Shown one piece after another: positions 35,361 to 45,937 of a DNA stretch of 64,000 bases. The stretch spans positions 496,001-560,000 of the forward strand of contig NZ_JAAZQL010000002.1 of the NCBI RefSeq assembly GCF_012275515.1, given 5' to 3'. Numbering within the stretch: the first letter of the stretch is position 1; every line of letters begins with the position of its first letter. The position numbers and the translations under genes were made by a program. This DNA is from Novosphingobium sp. SG707. GTDB lineage: Bacteria; Pseudomonadota; Alphaproteobacteria; Sphingomonadales; Sphingomonadaceae. The notes beneath the pieces were generated by a model. It searched no databases. It was not told where the DNA came from and saw only the letters and a list, made by a program, of their open reading frames with translations.

Positions 35361-36344
35361 TTATTGCGCCGCCTTTTGCTTGGCGGCCTTGGCCGCGGTC
35401 GCTTTGGCCTGTGCGTCGGCCTTGGCGGCGGCTTTGGCTGCGGCATCGGCGTCCGCCTTGGCCTTCACCGGATCGGCGGGCGGGGGCAGCGTGGGATCAT
35501 CGCCCGGCGCCCATGCGGGCAGCACGGCCACCATCTCGCTGACCGCCGGATCGCCCAGCACGCGGGCAATCGCCCCGTCGCGCGTCAGGCTGGAGACCAC
35601 CGCAATCGGCGCGCCGGGCCAATACAGCCCGCCAGAACCCGACGTCACAAAGGCATCGCCCACCTTGAGCGGATTGATCCCCAGCGTCAGCAAGCGCAAT
35701 TGCAGCGTGCCGTCGCCCTTGCCGGTGGCAAAGGCGGGGATGGAATCGCTGGCGCGGCGCACCGGCACCACGCTTTCGGGATCAGTGATCATCAGCACCC
35801 GCGCCGAATGCAGGCCGACCTCGAGCACGCGCCCGATCAGCCCCTGATGCGTGCGCACCGGCATCCCGCTTTTCACGCCCTGAAGGCTGCCCACCGAGAT
35901 TGTGGCATAGCGGCGTGCGCTGGCGCTGGTGCTGGCCACCAGCCAGCCAAAAGCGATCGGCTTGGGCGTGTCCGATGTCAGGCCGAGCATGGCCTTGAGC
36001 CGCTCGTTCTCCTGCTTCACCGCCGCCAGCTCGACCGCCTGCACCCGGCCCAGCGCGACCTCTTTCTTAAGCCGCGCATTTTCCGGGCCGGAGGTGAAAT
36101 AGCCCGCCGCCACGCCCCATGCGCCGCCCGCAGCCGAACGCCCCTGCGCCGTCAGTTGCGCCGCAGGCTGGGTCACATCGCTGGCCAGATTGCGCAGGGA
36201 CGCGAAATTGCCGGTGTTGCCCATCGAGCCAAACAGCAGCGCGCCGCCCACCACCGTGCCCACCGCAGCGGCCACATAGGCAAAGAAGATATTGTTATGC
36301 GCCCTGCGCGAATAGCCCGGGCGCCGGTTGCCTGGCGGAGCCAT
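35361..36344 (-). CDS. mreC: Rod-shape-determining protein MreC
   Basis: 327 residues. One N-terminal membrane anchor (FFAYVAAAVGTVVGGALLFG), a short coiled coil (ARLKKEVALGRVQAVELAAV), then the MreC beta-barrel repeats with GTLQLRLLTLGINPLKVGDA and FVTSGSGGLYWPGAP. It forms periplasmic filaments that activate PBP2-RodA. Unusual is the C-terminal tail of about 35 Ala/Lys/Asp residues, low complexity and probably disordered. Confidence 0.94.
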   Translation of the reverse strand: MAPPGNRRPGYSRRAHNNIFFAYVAAAVGTVVGGALLFGSMGNTGNFASLRNLASDVTQPAAQLTAQGRSAAGGAWGVAAGYFTSGPENARLKKEVALGRVQAVELAAVKQENERLKAMLGLTSDTPKPIAFGWLVASTSASARRYATISVGSLQGVKSGMPVRTHQGLIGRVLEVGLHSARVLMITDPESVVPVRRASDSIPAFATGKGDGTLQLRLLTLGINPLKVGDAFVTSGSGGLYWPGAPIAVVSSLTRDGAIARVLGDPAVSEMVAVLPAWAPGDDPTLPPPADPVKAKADADAAAKAAAKADAQAKATAAKAAKQKAAQ

Positions 36345-36422
36345 GCATCCCGCCTTTCCTACGCATTATCTGTCCGCCGTGGCCCTATGCCGACGGCGGA
36401 CAGGGAACAAAAACTCAAACTA

Positions 36423-37736
<1,314 letters not shown>

Positions 37737-37759
37737 TCAAGGCGTTCTATATGGGGCTT

Positions 37760-39598
37760 ATGCCAATCATTCGCCGCCTGCCCGAAAATCTGGTCAACCG
37801 CATTGCCGCCGGTGAAGTGGTCGAACGGCCTGCCTCCGCACTCAAGGAATTGATGGAAAATTCCATCGACGCGGGCGCTGGCCAGATCAGCGTGCGCCTG
37901 TCCGATGGCGGGCTGGACGCCATCGAGGTGACCGACGATGGCTGCGGCATGGCGCCCGATCAGATGGCGCTGGCACTGGAGCGGCATGCGACGTCGAAAT
38001 TGCCCGACGAGGCCATCGAACTGGTCACGACCCTTGGCTTTCGCGGCGAGGCTTTGCCCTCCATCGCCAGCGTTGCGCGCTTTTCCATCGAGAGCCGCCC
38101 GCGTGGCGCCGCCGAGGGCTGGCGCCGGGTGGTCGATCATGGCGAGGTGGTCGAGGACGCGCCCGCCGCGCTGCCCCCCGGCACGCGGATCCGGGTGGAC
38201 AATCTTTTCGCCAAAATCCCGGCGCGGCGCAAATTCCTGCGCAGCGGGCGCAGCGAATATGCCGCCTGCCTCGATGTGGTGCGCCGCCTTGCCATGGCGC
38301 GGCCGGAAGTGGGCTTTGTGCTGGAGCATGACGGGCGGCGCGTGTTGTCGGTCCAGCCGGGGCAGAGCGGCCCGGCCCGCGTGGCCCAGATCGTCGCGCG
38401 CGAACTGGCCGAGGATGGGGTGATTATCGAGCTGGAGCGTGGCCCTGCGCGGCTGACCGGGGTGGCGGGCCTGCCCACGTTCAACCGGGGCGTGGCGGAT
38501 CACCAATATCTCTTTGTCAACGGCCGCCCGGTCAAGGATCGCCTGCTGGTGGGCGCGGTGCGCGGGGCCTATGCCGATATGCTGGCGCGTGATCGTCATG
38601 CGGTGCTGGCGCTGTTCCTCGATGTGCCGCCCGAGGAGGTGGATGTGAACGTCCACCCGGCCAAGACCGAGGTGCGTTTCCGCGATCCTTCCTTCATCCG
38701 GGGTTTTATCGTCTCGGGTCTGCGCCATGCGTTGGAAGGGGCGGGGCAAAAGACCGCCCAGACCCCCGCAGCGCCCGCGATGGCCGCTTGGACATCGGAA
38801 ATTGGGCAGGTTGAACCGATTGCACCCGCCCCGGCGCCCAGCCTGTCGAGCCTCTTCGCCCGCCAATATGCGCCCCAACATACGCCCTCTCCCAACCGCG
38901 TCAGCGAGGCGGGCGCGGCATGGCGCGGCTATGAGGCGCAGGTGATGGCCCCCGCGCAGGACCTGCCGATGGGCCGCGCCGAGGCTGCGCAGGAAGCAGC
39001 GCCCGAGGCGGTTCGCCATCCACTGGGCGTGGCGCGCGGGCAGGTCGCCAACACCTATATTATTGCCGAGGCCGAGGATGGTCTGGTGATCGTTGACCAG
39101 CACGCCGCCCACGAGCGTATCGTGCTGGAACGGCTGAAGGCGGCCGGGGCAGGGGACAAGGTGGCCGCCGCGCAGGCGCTGCTCCTGCCCGAGGTGATCG
39201 AACTGGACGAGCCAGGCTGCGACCGGCTGGAGGAGGCGATCCCGACCTTGGCGCAGCTCGGGCTGGCGCTGGAGCGGTTCGGGCCCACGGCGATGCTGGC
39301 CCGCTCGGTCCCCGCCGCGCTGGGCAAGGGCGATGTTCAGGCGCTGGTGCGCGATGTGGCCGATGATCTGGCTGCCAATGGGGACGCGCTGCTGCTGGGC
39401 GAAAGGCTCGATCTGGTGCTGGCCACCATGGCCTGCCACGGCAGCGTGCGGGCGGGGCGGGCGCTCAATGTGGCCGAAATGAACGCCCTGCTGCGCGAGA
39501 TGGAAGTGACCCCGCGCTCAGGCCAGTGCAACCACGGGCGGCCGACCTGGGTGAAATTATTGCATGGCGATATTGAGAAATTGTTCGGGCGGAAATAG
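37760..39598 (+). CDS. mutL: DNA mismatch repair endonuclease MutL
   Basis: 612 residues from the ATG at 37760; ATG at 37751 adds three. The GHKL ATPase domain has LKELMENSIDAGA, VTDDGCGMAPDQM and TLGFRGEALPSIAS. The C-terminal domain carries DQHAAHERIVLE, the DQHA(X)2E(X)4E nicking motif, near residue 446, and ends with GQCNHGRPTW. This is the endonuclease type of MutL used where MutH is absent, so strand choice would come from the replication clamp. The centre is a variable linker. It converges on the phosphodiesterase with only 3 bp between stops. Confidence 0.95.
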   Translation: MPIIRRLPENLVNRIAAGEVVERPASALKELMENSIDAGAGQISVRLSDGGLDAIEVTDDGCGMAPDQMALALERHATSKLPDEAIELVTTLGFRGEALPSIASVARFSIESRPRGAAEGWRRVVDHGEVVEDAPAALPPGTRIRVDNLFAKIPARRKFLRSGRSEYAACLDVVRRLAMARPEVGFVLEHDGRRVLSVQPGQSGPARVAQIVARELAEDGVIIELERGPARLTGVAGLPTFNRGVADHQYLFVNGRPVKDRLLVGAVRGAYADMLARDRHAVLALFLDVPPEEVDVNVHPAKTEVRFRDPSFIRGFIVSGLRHALEGAGQKTAQTPAAPAMAAWTSEIGQVEPIAPAPAPSLSSLFARQYAPQHTPSPNRVSEAGAAWRGYEAQVMAPAQDLPMGRAEAAQEAAPEAVRHPLGVARGQVANTYIIAEAEDGLVIVDQHAAHERIVLERLKAAGAGDKVAAAQALLLPEVIELDEPGCDRLEEAIPTLAQLGLALERFGPTAMLARSVPAALGKGDVQALVRDVADDLAANGDALLLGERLDLVLATMACHGSVRAGRALNVAEMNALLREMEVTPRSGQCNHGRPTWVKLLHGDIEKLFGRK

Positions 39599-39601
39599 GC
39601 C

Positions 39602-40843
39602 CTACCGCAGCGCCTTTTCCACCGGAGCCGCCGTCCCGTCGCGATCCTTGCCGGGCGCCAGACCGATTAACCGGCGCAGCAGCGGCTCGATTGCAACATT
39701 GTCGAACACGGGCAGATGCGTACCGGGGCGGAAGGCCGGGCCGGTGGCGAGAAACAGCGCGCGCATGTCGGGGCTGGCCGGATCATAGCCATGGTCGCCG
39801 CCGTCATCGGGGTGTTCCGGGTTGCCGTCCATGATGCGCGCGCCCGGATCGGGCAGGCACAGCCAGTCGGGCACCCGCGGATTATGGCCGTAATGGAAAC
39901 GTTCCGGCAATTCTCCCTTGCGCCAGCAATGGATGAAACCGGGCATTTTCTTCAGGCTTTCGGCCAGTTTGGCCTCATGCCCCGGCACATTGTTGATGAA
40001 CAGGATGCCGCCATAGGAAACGAGCGCGTAATCCTCCTTGGCCACATAATCCTTCAGCCAGATCACATGGTCGGGAATGGTATGCGCCATGCCGTGATCG
40101 GAAACGATGACCATATTGACCCGGCGGTGCATGGCTGCGAGCCCCCGGCGCAGATAGCCGATGGCGGCATCCACATCACGGATCGCGGCGATGGTTTCGG
40201 GCGATCCCGGCCCATGGCGATGGCCGTTCACATCCACATCGCCAAAATAGAGCAGCGCCAGACCGGGCCGGATATTGGCGGGCCGACGCATCCAGTCCAG
40301 CACCACCTCGGCGCGTTCATGGTTGGGCAGATCGGCGTGATAGGCCTGCCAGTCGCTGGCGCGGATGCCGTCGATGGCCGTGGTCGATCCGGGCCAGAAC
40401 ATGATGCCGCTGCGGATATGGGCGCGCTCGGCGGCTACCCAGATCGGCTCGACATGCACCGGGCCGCCGCTGCCGTCCCACCACCATGGCTGCTCGCTGG
40501 ATTTGCCGAAGATGACGCCGGGATGGGCCGGGTCGCTCATCGCGCCGTTGATGATGCCGTGCCGGTCGGGGCGCAGGCCGGTGGCCATGGTCCAGTGATT
40601 GGGGAAGGTGATCGAAGGAAAGGATGGCGTCATCGTGCCCGACACGCCCTTGGCCGCGATCGCCGCCAGATTGGGGGTGAGGGCGGGGCTGATATAATCG
40701 GGACGAAAGCCGTCGATGGAAATCAGGATCGTGGGGATGCGTTCGGGCGCCTTGCCGCGCGCGGCGGCGGGCGGAACCAGCCCAGCCAGCGATAGGGCCA
40801 GCGACAGGAACAGGGCGGCCATCAGACGGAAAAACTGCTTCAT
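39602..40843 (-). CDS. Secreted nucleotide pyrophosphatase/phosphodiesterase (alkaline phosphatase superfamily)
   Basis: 413 residues from the ATG at 40843; ATG at 40849 adds two. A signal peptide (AALFLSLALSLAGLVPPAAA) is followed by an NPP-type domain: metal ligand in ISIDGFRPDY, nucleophile Thr in PSITFPNHWTMATGLRPDRH, then GDVDVNGHRHGP, VSDHGM and GDHGYD, giving the two-zinc site. NPPs hydrolyse phosphodiesters such as nucleotides or lipid head groups; the substrate is unknown. It stands alone between mutL and the MaoC-like gene. Confidence 0.9.
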   Translation of the reverse strand: MKQFFRLMAALFLSLALSLAGLVPPAAARGKAPERIPTILISIDGFRPDYISPALTPNLAAIAAKGVSGTMTPSFPSITFPNHWTMATGLRPDRHGIINGAMSDPAHPGVIFGKSSEQPWWWDGSGGPVHVEPIWVAAERAHIRSGIMFWPGSTTAIDGIRASDWQAYHADLPNHERAEVVLDWMRRPANIRPGLALLYFGDVDVNGHRHGPGSPETIAAIRDVDAAIGYLRRGLAAMHRRVNMVIVSDHGMAHTIPDHVIWLKDYVAKEDYALVSYGGILFINNVPGHEAKLAESLKKMPGFIHCWRKGELPERFHYGHNPRVPDWLCLPDPGARIMDGNPEHPDDGGDHGYDPASPDMRALFLATGPAFRPGTHLPVFDNVAIEPLLRRLIGLAPGKDRDGTAAPVEKALR

Positions 40844-40880
40844 GACCATCGTCCTGAACCCGTAATCTTGCAAATTCGCG

Positions 40881-41360
40881 TCAATCCTCAAAGGGGGCTG
40901 ACGGATCGCGCAGGGCGATCATGCCGGTGACAAGGAAACTCATCACTGCGCGGTTTTCCTGATTGAACACGGTGTTGCGCCGCCGGATCAGACCCATTTC
41001 GGGGCGCGAACGGCTGCGGCGCTTTTCCAGCAATTCCGATTCCACGCGCAGAACGTCGCCCGGATAGACCGGCGCGCTCCAGCGCAATTCATCGACCCCC
41101 GCGCCGCCCATGCTGGCGATGCCTTTTTCATGCATCTGATCCACCATCATCCGCATGGTCATTGCGCAAGTGTGCCAACCGCTGGCCGAAAGGCGGCCGA
41201 AATGGCTGTTCGCCGCCGCCTCGTCGGACAGGTGGAATTCATGCGGATCATAGGCGCGGGCAAAGTCGATGACTTCCTCGCGCTTGACCTCATACCGGCC
41301 GAACTTGTGGATTTCGCCCGGCACGAGGTCTTCGAAAAAGGTCCGGAACTCTGCGCTCAT
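40881..41360 (-). CDS. MaoC-like (R)-hydratase/hot-dog fold protein
   Basis: 159 residues from the ATG at 41360, overlapping the ychF stop by one base (TGATG). The hot-dog MaoC signature is FARAYDPHEFHLSDEAA with the catalytic Asp/His pair, followed by FGRLSASGWHTCAMTMRMM. Members hydrate enoyl-CoA or act on related thioesters. The exact substrate is not clear. Cotranscription with ychF is common in sphingomonads as far as I recall, without an obvious functional link. Confidence 0.88.
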   Translation of the reverse strand: MSAEFRTFFEDLVPGEIHKFGRYEVKREEVIDFARAYDPHEFHLSDEAAANSHFGRLSASGWHTCAMTMRMMVDQMHEKGIASMGGAGVDELRWSAPVYPGDVLRVESELLEKRRSRSRPEMGLIRRRNTVFNQENRAVMSFLVTGMIALRDPSAPFED

Positions 41361-42460
41361 CACACGTTGAACTTGAAGTGGAACACGTCGCCGTCCTTGG
41401 TGACATATTCCTTGCCTTCCTGACGCAGCTTGCCCGCATCGCGGCACGGCCCTTCGCCGCCCAGCGAGACGTAATCGTCATAGGCGATGGTTTCGGCGCG
41501 GATAAAGCCGCGTTCAAAGTCCGAGTGGATCGCGCCCGCCGCCTGCGGGGCCTTCGAGCCCTTGGCCACGGTCCATGCGCGCGCTTCCTTGGGGCCGACG
41601 GTGAAGAAGGTGAGCAGGCCGAGCAATTCGTAACCGGCGCGGATGATACGCGCGAGGCCCGTTTCGGCAAGGCCCAGTTCGGAGAGGAATTCGGCGCGTT
41701 CATCGGGGGCCATGCCCACCAGATCGGCCTCGATGGCGGCCGAAACGATGACGGCGGTGGCGCCTTCGGCCTTGGCCTTTTCGAACACCTTGGCCGAGAA
41801 GGCGTTGCCCGTGGCCGCGCTTTCTTCCTCGACGTTGCAGACATACAGCACGGGCTTTGCGGTCAGCAACTGGGCCTGCGCAAAGACGCGCGCTTCGTCC
41901 TCATCCTTGGGCTCGGTCAGGCGCGCAGGCTTGCCCTCGCGCAGCAGTTCCAGAGCCTGACCCAGCACGGAGACGAGGATCTTGGCTTCCTTGTCGCCGC
42001 TGTTGGCCTTTTTCTGGGCCGCCGAAACGCGCTTTTCCAGGCTTTCAAGGTCGGACAGCATCAGTTCGGTTTCGACCGTTTCGGCGTCCGAAATCGGGTC
42101 CACGCGGTTGTCGACATGCTGGATGTCGTCATTTTCAAAACAGCGCAGCACATGGACGATGGCGTCCACTTCGCGGATATTGCCAAGGAACTGGTTGCCC
42201 AGACCTTCGCCCTTGGACGCGCCGCGCACGAGGCCCGCGATGTCGACAAAGGACAATTGCGTGGGGATGATCTTCTGGCTGCCGGCAATCTCGGCCAGCT
42301 TGTCAAGGCGCGGATCGGGCACGCCCACCTGACCCACGTTGGGCTCGATGGTGCAGAAGGGATAATTGGCCGCCTGCGCCGCCTGCGTTTCGGTCAACGC
42401 ATTGAACAGGGTGGACTTGCCCACGTTGGGCAGGCCGACGATCCCGCATTTGAAACCCAT
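41360..42460 (-). CDS. ychF: Redox-regulated ATPase/GTPase YchF
   Basis: 366 residues. YchF belongs to the Obg-related TRAFAC family but prefers ATP; it binds ribosomes and 26S-like machines and influences oxidative stress tolerance. The P-loop is GLPNVGKSTLFNAL, switch regions are FVDIAGLVRGASKGEGLGN, and the C-terminal TGS domain is intact (FTVGPKEARAWTV to the final DVFHFKFNV). It precedes the MaoC-like gene with a 1-bp overlap. Upstream 42461-42596 should hold its promoter. Confidence 0.95.
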   Translation of the reverse strand: MGFKCGIVGLPNVGKSTLFNALTETQAAQAANYPFCTIEPNVGQVGVPDPRLDKLAEIAGSQKIIPTQLSFVDIAGLVRGASKGEGLGNQFLGNIREVDAIVHVLRCFENDDIQHVDNRVDPISDAETVETELMLSDLESLEKRVSAAQKKANSGDKEAKILVSVLGQALELLREGKPARLTEPKDEDEARVFAQAQLLTAKPVLYVCNVEEESAATGNAFSAKVFEKAKAEGATAVIVSAAIEADLVGMAPDERAEFLSELGLAETGLARIIRAGYELLGLLTFFTVGPKEARAWTVAKGSKAPQAAGAIHSDFERGFIRAETIAYDDYVSLGGEGPCRDAGKLRQEGKEYVTKDGDVFHFKFNV

Positions 42461-42596
42461 CGCTCGATCCTTTTAATCGCCTTGCGGCCTGCCTTTATGC
42501 AAGGCGGGCGCGCGCCATTGGCCCCCGCTGCGGCGGGGCCTTATCATGGGCGCGCGATGGTCTAGCCAAGGAGCGAAATCAAGGGAAAAGTGGGGT

Positions 42597-43841
42597 TCAG
42601 GCAGGCTTGCCTTCCTCGCTTTGGGCTTCCTCGCCCTGTCCGGCCGCCGCGCCCTTGCCCCGGCGGCGGCGCCAGGAGGCAAAGCCCAGCCCGGCCACGC
42701 CGATACCCATCAGGCCAAAGGTACCCGGTTCGGGAACATCGGTGGCGCCTGCTCCCCCACCCTTGCCATTGTCCTTGTCGCCAAAGTGGAAGCCGTCGAA
42801 CCAGCCGTTGCCATGTTCACCGTTTCCGCGCCCGCCCGGATCGCGCCCGCCATTGCCGCTATGGCCATCGCGGTCAGGCCCGCCTGCGCCGGGGCGATCT
42901 CCGCCCGGAGCGTCCGCAGGTCCGCGCCCGCCAGAGGTTGCGCCGCCCGGTCCGCCATTGCCGCCGGGGCGAATATTGGGATCGCGCGGACCAAAGGGAT
43001 CGCGCCCGCCGGTCGATCCGCCGCCAGAGGCTGCCGCGCCGCCGGTGGACCCGCCCGTGCTGGAAACCGCGCCGCCCGACGTGGTCGAGCTGGTGCTGGT
43101 TACGCCGCCCGAGGTTGCGCCCTGGCCCTGACCGGAACCTTGTCCGCTGGCTGAACCGCCCGATGAACCGCCGCTGCTGCTCACAGCCTGCTGTCCGCCC
43201 GAGGTCGAGCCGGTGCCCTGAGAGCCAGTGCCGCCGGTGGAGCTGGCGCCTGCCGACTGGCCGTTGGGAGCCAGCGAACTGTTGGAGGCGCCGCCCGATC
43301 CGCCCGAGGGGTTGCCGGGGCCGCCGCTGGTGCCGCGCGATGCGGTGGGGCCGATGCCATTGGCGCCGTTGTTGCGGGCAAAGCCGTCGCCGGTGCCGTC
43401 AAAGGGTGTACCATCGGCGCGCAGATTGCCGCTGCCCGAAGGGGCCGCGCCCGTGCCGATGCCGCGCCCGACGCCCAGCGGGCCGCGTGTATTGGTCAGA
43501 TTGGCCGGGTTGCCCGAAGCGCCGATGCCGGTGCCCAGCACGGCGGGGCGGCCCAGCGGCGCAGCCTTGCCCGTATCGGGCGCGCCGACGCGGATGGCCA
43601 TGCCCTTGGCGTCGAGCACTTTTGCGCCATGGCCTTGCCCGATGCCTTCGCCCAGACCCTTGACCGCGCTTGAAACCGTGGCGTTCAAATCCTTGGGGCA
43701 GCCGCAGTCCACTTTGCGCGTCCAGCCCAGAATCGCCAGAATGATGCTGCCGATGGTGACGCCGGTCAGCAGCCAGTTCTGCTTTTGCGTGCCTTGCTGG
43801 TGCGCGCCTTGCTGGTGCCCACGTTGCTGGGTCTGTGCCAT
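42597..43841 (-). CDS. Gly/Ser-rich PEP-CTERM domain protein
   Basis: 414 residues. After a Gln-rich start there is one hydrophobic segment (NWLLTGVTIGSIILAILGW). About 300 residues of Gly/Ser/Thr/Asn-rich low complexity follow. The C-terminus has the PEP-CTERM sorting signal: VPEPGTFGLMGIGVAGLGFA, then the basic cluster SWRRRRGK. Such proteins are processed by exosortase at the inner membrane and linked to exopolysaccharide or biofilm functions. Unusual is the 20-residue acidic/Ala tail after the Arg cluster. No exosortase gene lies in the window. Confidence 0.85.
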   Translation of the reverse strand: MAQTQQRGHQQGAHQQGTQKQNWLLTGVTIGSIILAILGWTRKVDCGCPKDLNATVSSAVKGLGEGIGQGHGAKVLDAKGMAIRVGAPDTGKAAPLGRPAVLGTGIGASGNPANLTNTRGPLGVGRGIGTGAAPSGSGNLRADGTPFDGTGDGFARNNGANGIGPTASRGTSGGPGNPSGGSGGASNSSLAPNGQSAGASSTGGTGSQGTGSTSGGQQAVSSSGGSSGGSASGQGSGQGQGATSGGVTSTSSTTSGGAVSSTGGSTGGAAASGGGSTGGRDPFGPRDPNIRPGGNGGPGGATSGGRGPADAPGGDRPGAGGPDRDGHSGNGGRDPGGRGNGEHGNGWFDGFHFGDKDNGKGGGAGATDVPEPGTFGLMGIGVAGLGFASWRRRRGKGAAAGQGEEAQSEEGKPA

Positions 43842-43984
43842 AATGCCCCGTTCTGTCGGCGCGGCGGGGCAGGTTGCCCAACGATGGCGCCATCTATTGG
43901 GCGCGATCTATGGGACAGGAACGGTTGAAGCGCGGTTAATGATAAAGCAACGCGCCAGTATCGCACGAAGTATGGCGTTGAAAT

Positions 43985-44551
43985 TCAGCCAAGCCGCAGC
44001 GCAACATCATTCATAAACCGCACGTCATCGCCCTTGGCCAGCCATGGCGCCTCGGCGGCGATGGCGCCCAGCATGTCGGCCAGATCGTCCATTTCGGCCT
44101 TGGCGTAATTGCCAAGCACATGGCCCGTCACGCGGTCCTTGTGCCCCGGATGGCCGATGCCGATGCGCACGCGGCGATAGTCGGGCCCCATATGCTGGGC
44201 GATCGAGCGCAGGCCATTATGTCCGGCATGGCCGCCGCCGGTTTTTACCTTGACCTTCATGGGGGGCAGGTCGAGTTCGTCATGAAAGACAGTCAGCGCA
44301 TCGGGCGTGAGCTTGAAAAAGCGCATCGCCTCGGCCACCGAACGCCCGCTTTCGTTCATGAAGGTGGCTGGTTTCAAGAGGATCACCCGCTCTGTGCCGA
44401 TACGGCCATCCTGAAGCCAGCCCTGAAACTTCTTTTGCACCGGGCCAAAGCGATGCATGTCCGCAATCACATCGCAGGCCATAAAGCCCACATTGTGGCG
44501 GTTCATCTTGTACTGGTCGCCCGGATTGCCAAGGCCCACCCACAATTGCAT
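43985..44551 (-). CDS. pth: Peptidyl-tRNA hydrolase
   Basis: 188 residues. Pth releases peptide from prematurely dissociated peptidyl-tRNA. Catalytic His19 lies in NRHNVGF, with ILLKPATFMNESG, the Asp in FHDELDLP and GGGHAGHNGLRS also present. It lies 106 bp after rplY, the usual rplY-pth order, but a strong terminator between them may limit read-through. Confidence 0.96.
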   Translation of the reverse strand: MQLWVGLGNPGDQYKMNRHNVGFMACDVIADMHRFGPVQKKFQGWLQDGRIGTERVILLKPATFMNESGRSVAEAMRFFKLTPDALTVFHDELDLPPMKVKVKTGGGHAGHNGLRSIAQHMGPDYRRVRIGIGHPGHKDRVTGHVLGNYAKAEMDDLADMLGAIAAEAPWLAKGDDVRFMNDVALRLG

Positions 44552-44581
44552 CGTTTCAAATTCCCGTCTGGCGCAAAGAAA

Positions 44582-44623
44582 AGGCGGGAAAGACAGGCCG
44601 GCTTCCGGCCATCTTTCCCGCCT
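44582..44623 (-). terminator. Terminator between rplY and pth
   Basis: A 12-bp outer stem (AGGCGGGAAAGA / TCTTTCCCGCCT) plus an inner GGCCGG/CCGGCC stem. On the minus strand the exit is TTTTCTTTG, giving a Rho-independent terminator 35 bp beyond the rplY stop and just before the pth start. Confidence 0.8.
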
Positions 44624-44657
44624 GTTTCATCGCCGCATCATGCGGCGCCTGTCGCAA

Positions 44658-44951
44658 TTAAGCGCGCAGGAAGTCCACGTGCTCGGGACGGTCGCTCACC
44701 GGGTGGAAGGCGACGTCCTTGGGGGTGGTCTTGATGGTCTGGCCGTCAACGGTCAGCTCGATCACGCCGTCGAAGAAAGTGCCGGTGTTGAGCTGACGGA
44801 TCAGCTCCTTGGCTTCGACGTGGATCGCGATGGGTTCGGCATTGCCACCATAGATCACGGCGGGCACGCGGCCTTCACGACGCAGGGTGCGGCTGGCTCC
44901 CTTGCCAGTCTTCGCACGCGTCTCGGCCGGCAGGGTCAGGGTATTGCTCAT
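44658..44951 (-). CDS. rplY: 50S ribosomal protein L25 (bL25), short form
   Basis: 97 residues. The N-terminal 5S rRNA-binding domain is complete: [29 protein letters not shown], ending in [15 protein letters not shown]. Many alphaproteobacterial versions continue with a C-terminal TL5/CTC domain of about 100 residues, but here the reading stops cleanly at the end of the first domain and no continuation is found in the downstream 100 bp in any frame. So this is the short E. coli-like form. It is followed by pth. Confidence 0.93.
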   Translation of the reverse strand: MSNTLTLPAETRAKTGKGASRTLRREGRVPAVIYGGNAEPIAIHVEAKELIRQLNTGTFFDGVIELTVDGQTIKTTPKDVAFHPVSDRPEHVDFLRA

Positions 44952-45064
44952 AACACAAGCCTTTCAAAACTTCTGGAACCAAAATACACCCGACACGCCT
45001 CCAGGGATGACCATGCCGGGCAAGCGCGGGCCCTTAGGCGCAAAGCGGGCGAAAAGCAAGGATG

Positions 45065-45937
45065 CTATTGTACCCGCGTGACGCGATAGCCTCGCGCGGA
45101 AAGCATGGCGGGCAGGCCGTCTGGTCCGGCCATATGCGCCGCGCCCACCGCGACAAAGGGATGCGCGCCGGTGGCAAGGCTCTGGGCGATTTTTGCGCTC
45201 CATGCGCGGTTGCGGCCGGTATAGAGCGCCTCGCGCAGGACCGGATCGGCCAGAATGCCGCGGTTGGTTTCTTGCGCCAGCGTGGCGACATCGCCCTTCT
45301 TCCACGCGGTTGCCAAATCGGCGGGGGGCTGCGTATCGGATCGCTCGTCGGACAGGGCCTCGTCCAGCAGGCGGCGCTGGGCGCTTTCGGGCAGGCGGTC
45401 GAAGATGGCCAGTTGCGCGCCTGCGCCTTCCAGTTCGACGATCCGCTTGGCTCCCGCTTCGGCCAGAACGGCGCGGTCTATGCCATAGGCCGGGTTGCCC
45501 GTGGCCGCCTCGCGCGCCAGCATCAGCGCGGCGGCCCAGGTTTCGGTATCGGCAAAATCAGCGGGTTTGGCATGGGCGGCGGCCAGCGCCCGCGTCAGGG
45601 CAGCGCGGTTTTGCGGCGAGACACGCGCGTCCAGCGGGGGCAGGCCCGGCGTATGGGCCAGCGATTGGAACGCCCGCGCCGTGGCAGCATCATCATTCAG
45701 GGCGGCGATTTCGACGATCACCGTATCGGCCCCATCCCATGCCGCCGCTACCGCGCCCTCGCGCCAGTCCGCCGCGCGGGGCAGGGCGTGGATTGTGCCC
45801 AGCAGCCAGCCCTTTTGCCCGCCGGGGCCTTCAATCTGCCACAGCGCGGGATGAACCGTTTCGGGCCGATGCAGCCCATACCAGATCGCGCCGCCCGCCA
45901 GCGAGAGCGCGGCCAGGGTGGCCCAGCCTCGTTTCAT
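45065..45937 (-). CDS. TraB/GumN family protein, second of a tandem pair
   Basis: 290 residues. One N-terminal hydrophobic segment (WATLAALSLAGGAIWYGL) may be a signal or anchor. The TraB/GumN fold has the GxxH motif in WLLGTIHALP near the start and the second conserved His in AVGAAHMAGPDGL near the end. Members are metal-dependent protease-like proteins (compare TIKI), but bacterial substrates are unknown. It begins inside the stop codon of the upstream paralogue (TAATG), so the two are cotranslated. Confidence 0.85.
   Translation of the reverse strand: MKRGWATLAALSLAGGAIWYGLHRPETVHPALWQIEGPGGQKGWLLGTIHALPRAADWREGAVAAAWDGADTVIVEIAALNDDAATARAFQSLAHTPGLPPLDARVSPQNRAALTRALAAAHAKPADFADTETWAAALMLAREAATGNPAYGIDRAVLAEAGAKRIVELEGAGAQLAIFDRLPESAQRRLLDEALSDERSDTQPPADLATAWKKGDVATLAQETNRGILADPVLREALYTGRNRAWSAKIAQSLATGAHPFVAVGAAHMAGPDGLPAMLSARGYRVTRVQ

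Noticed and set aside
42607..43131. Plus-strand Pro/Arg-rich ORFs opposite the PEP-CTERM gene
   Set aside because: They are antisense products of GGN/AGN repeats encoding Gly/Ser; the PEP-CTERM motif fixes the coding strand.
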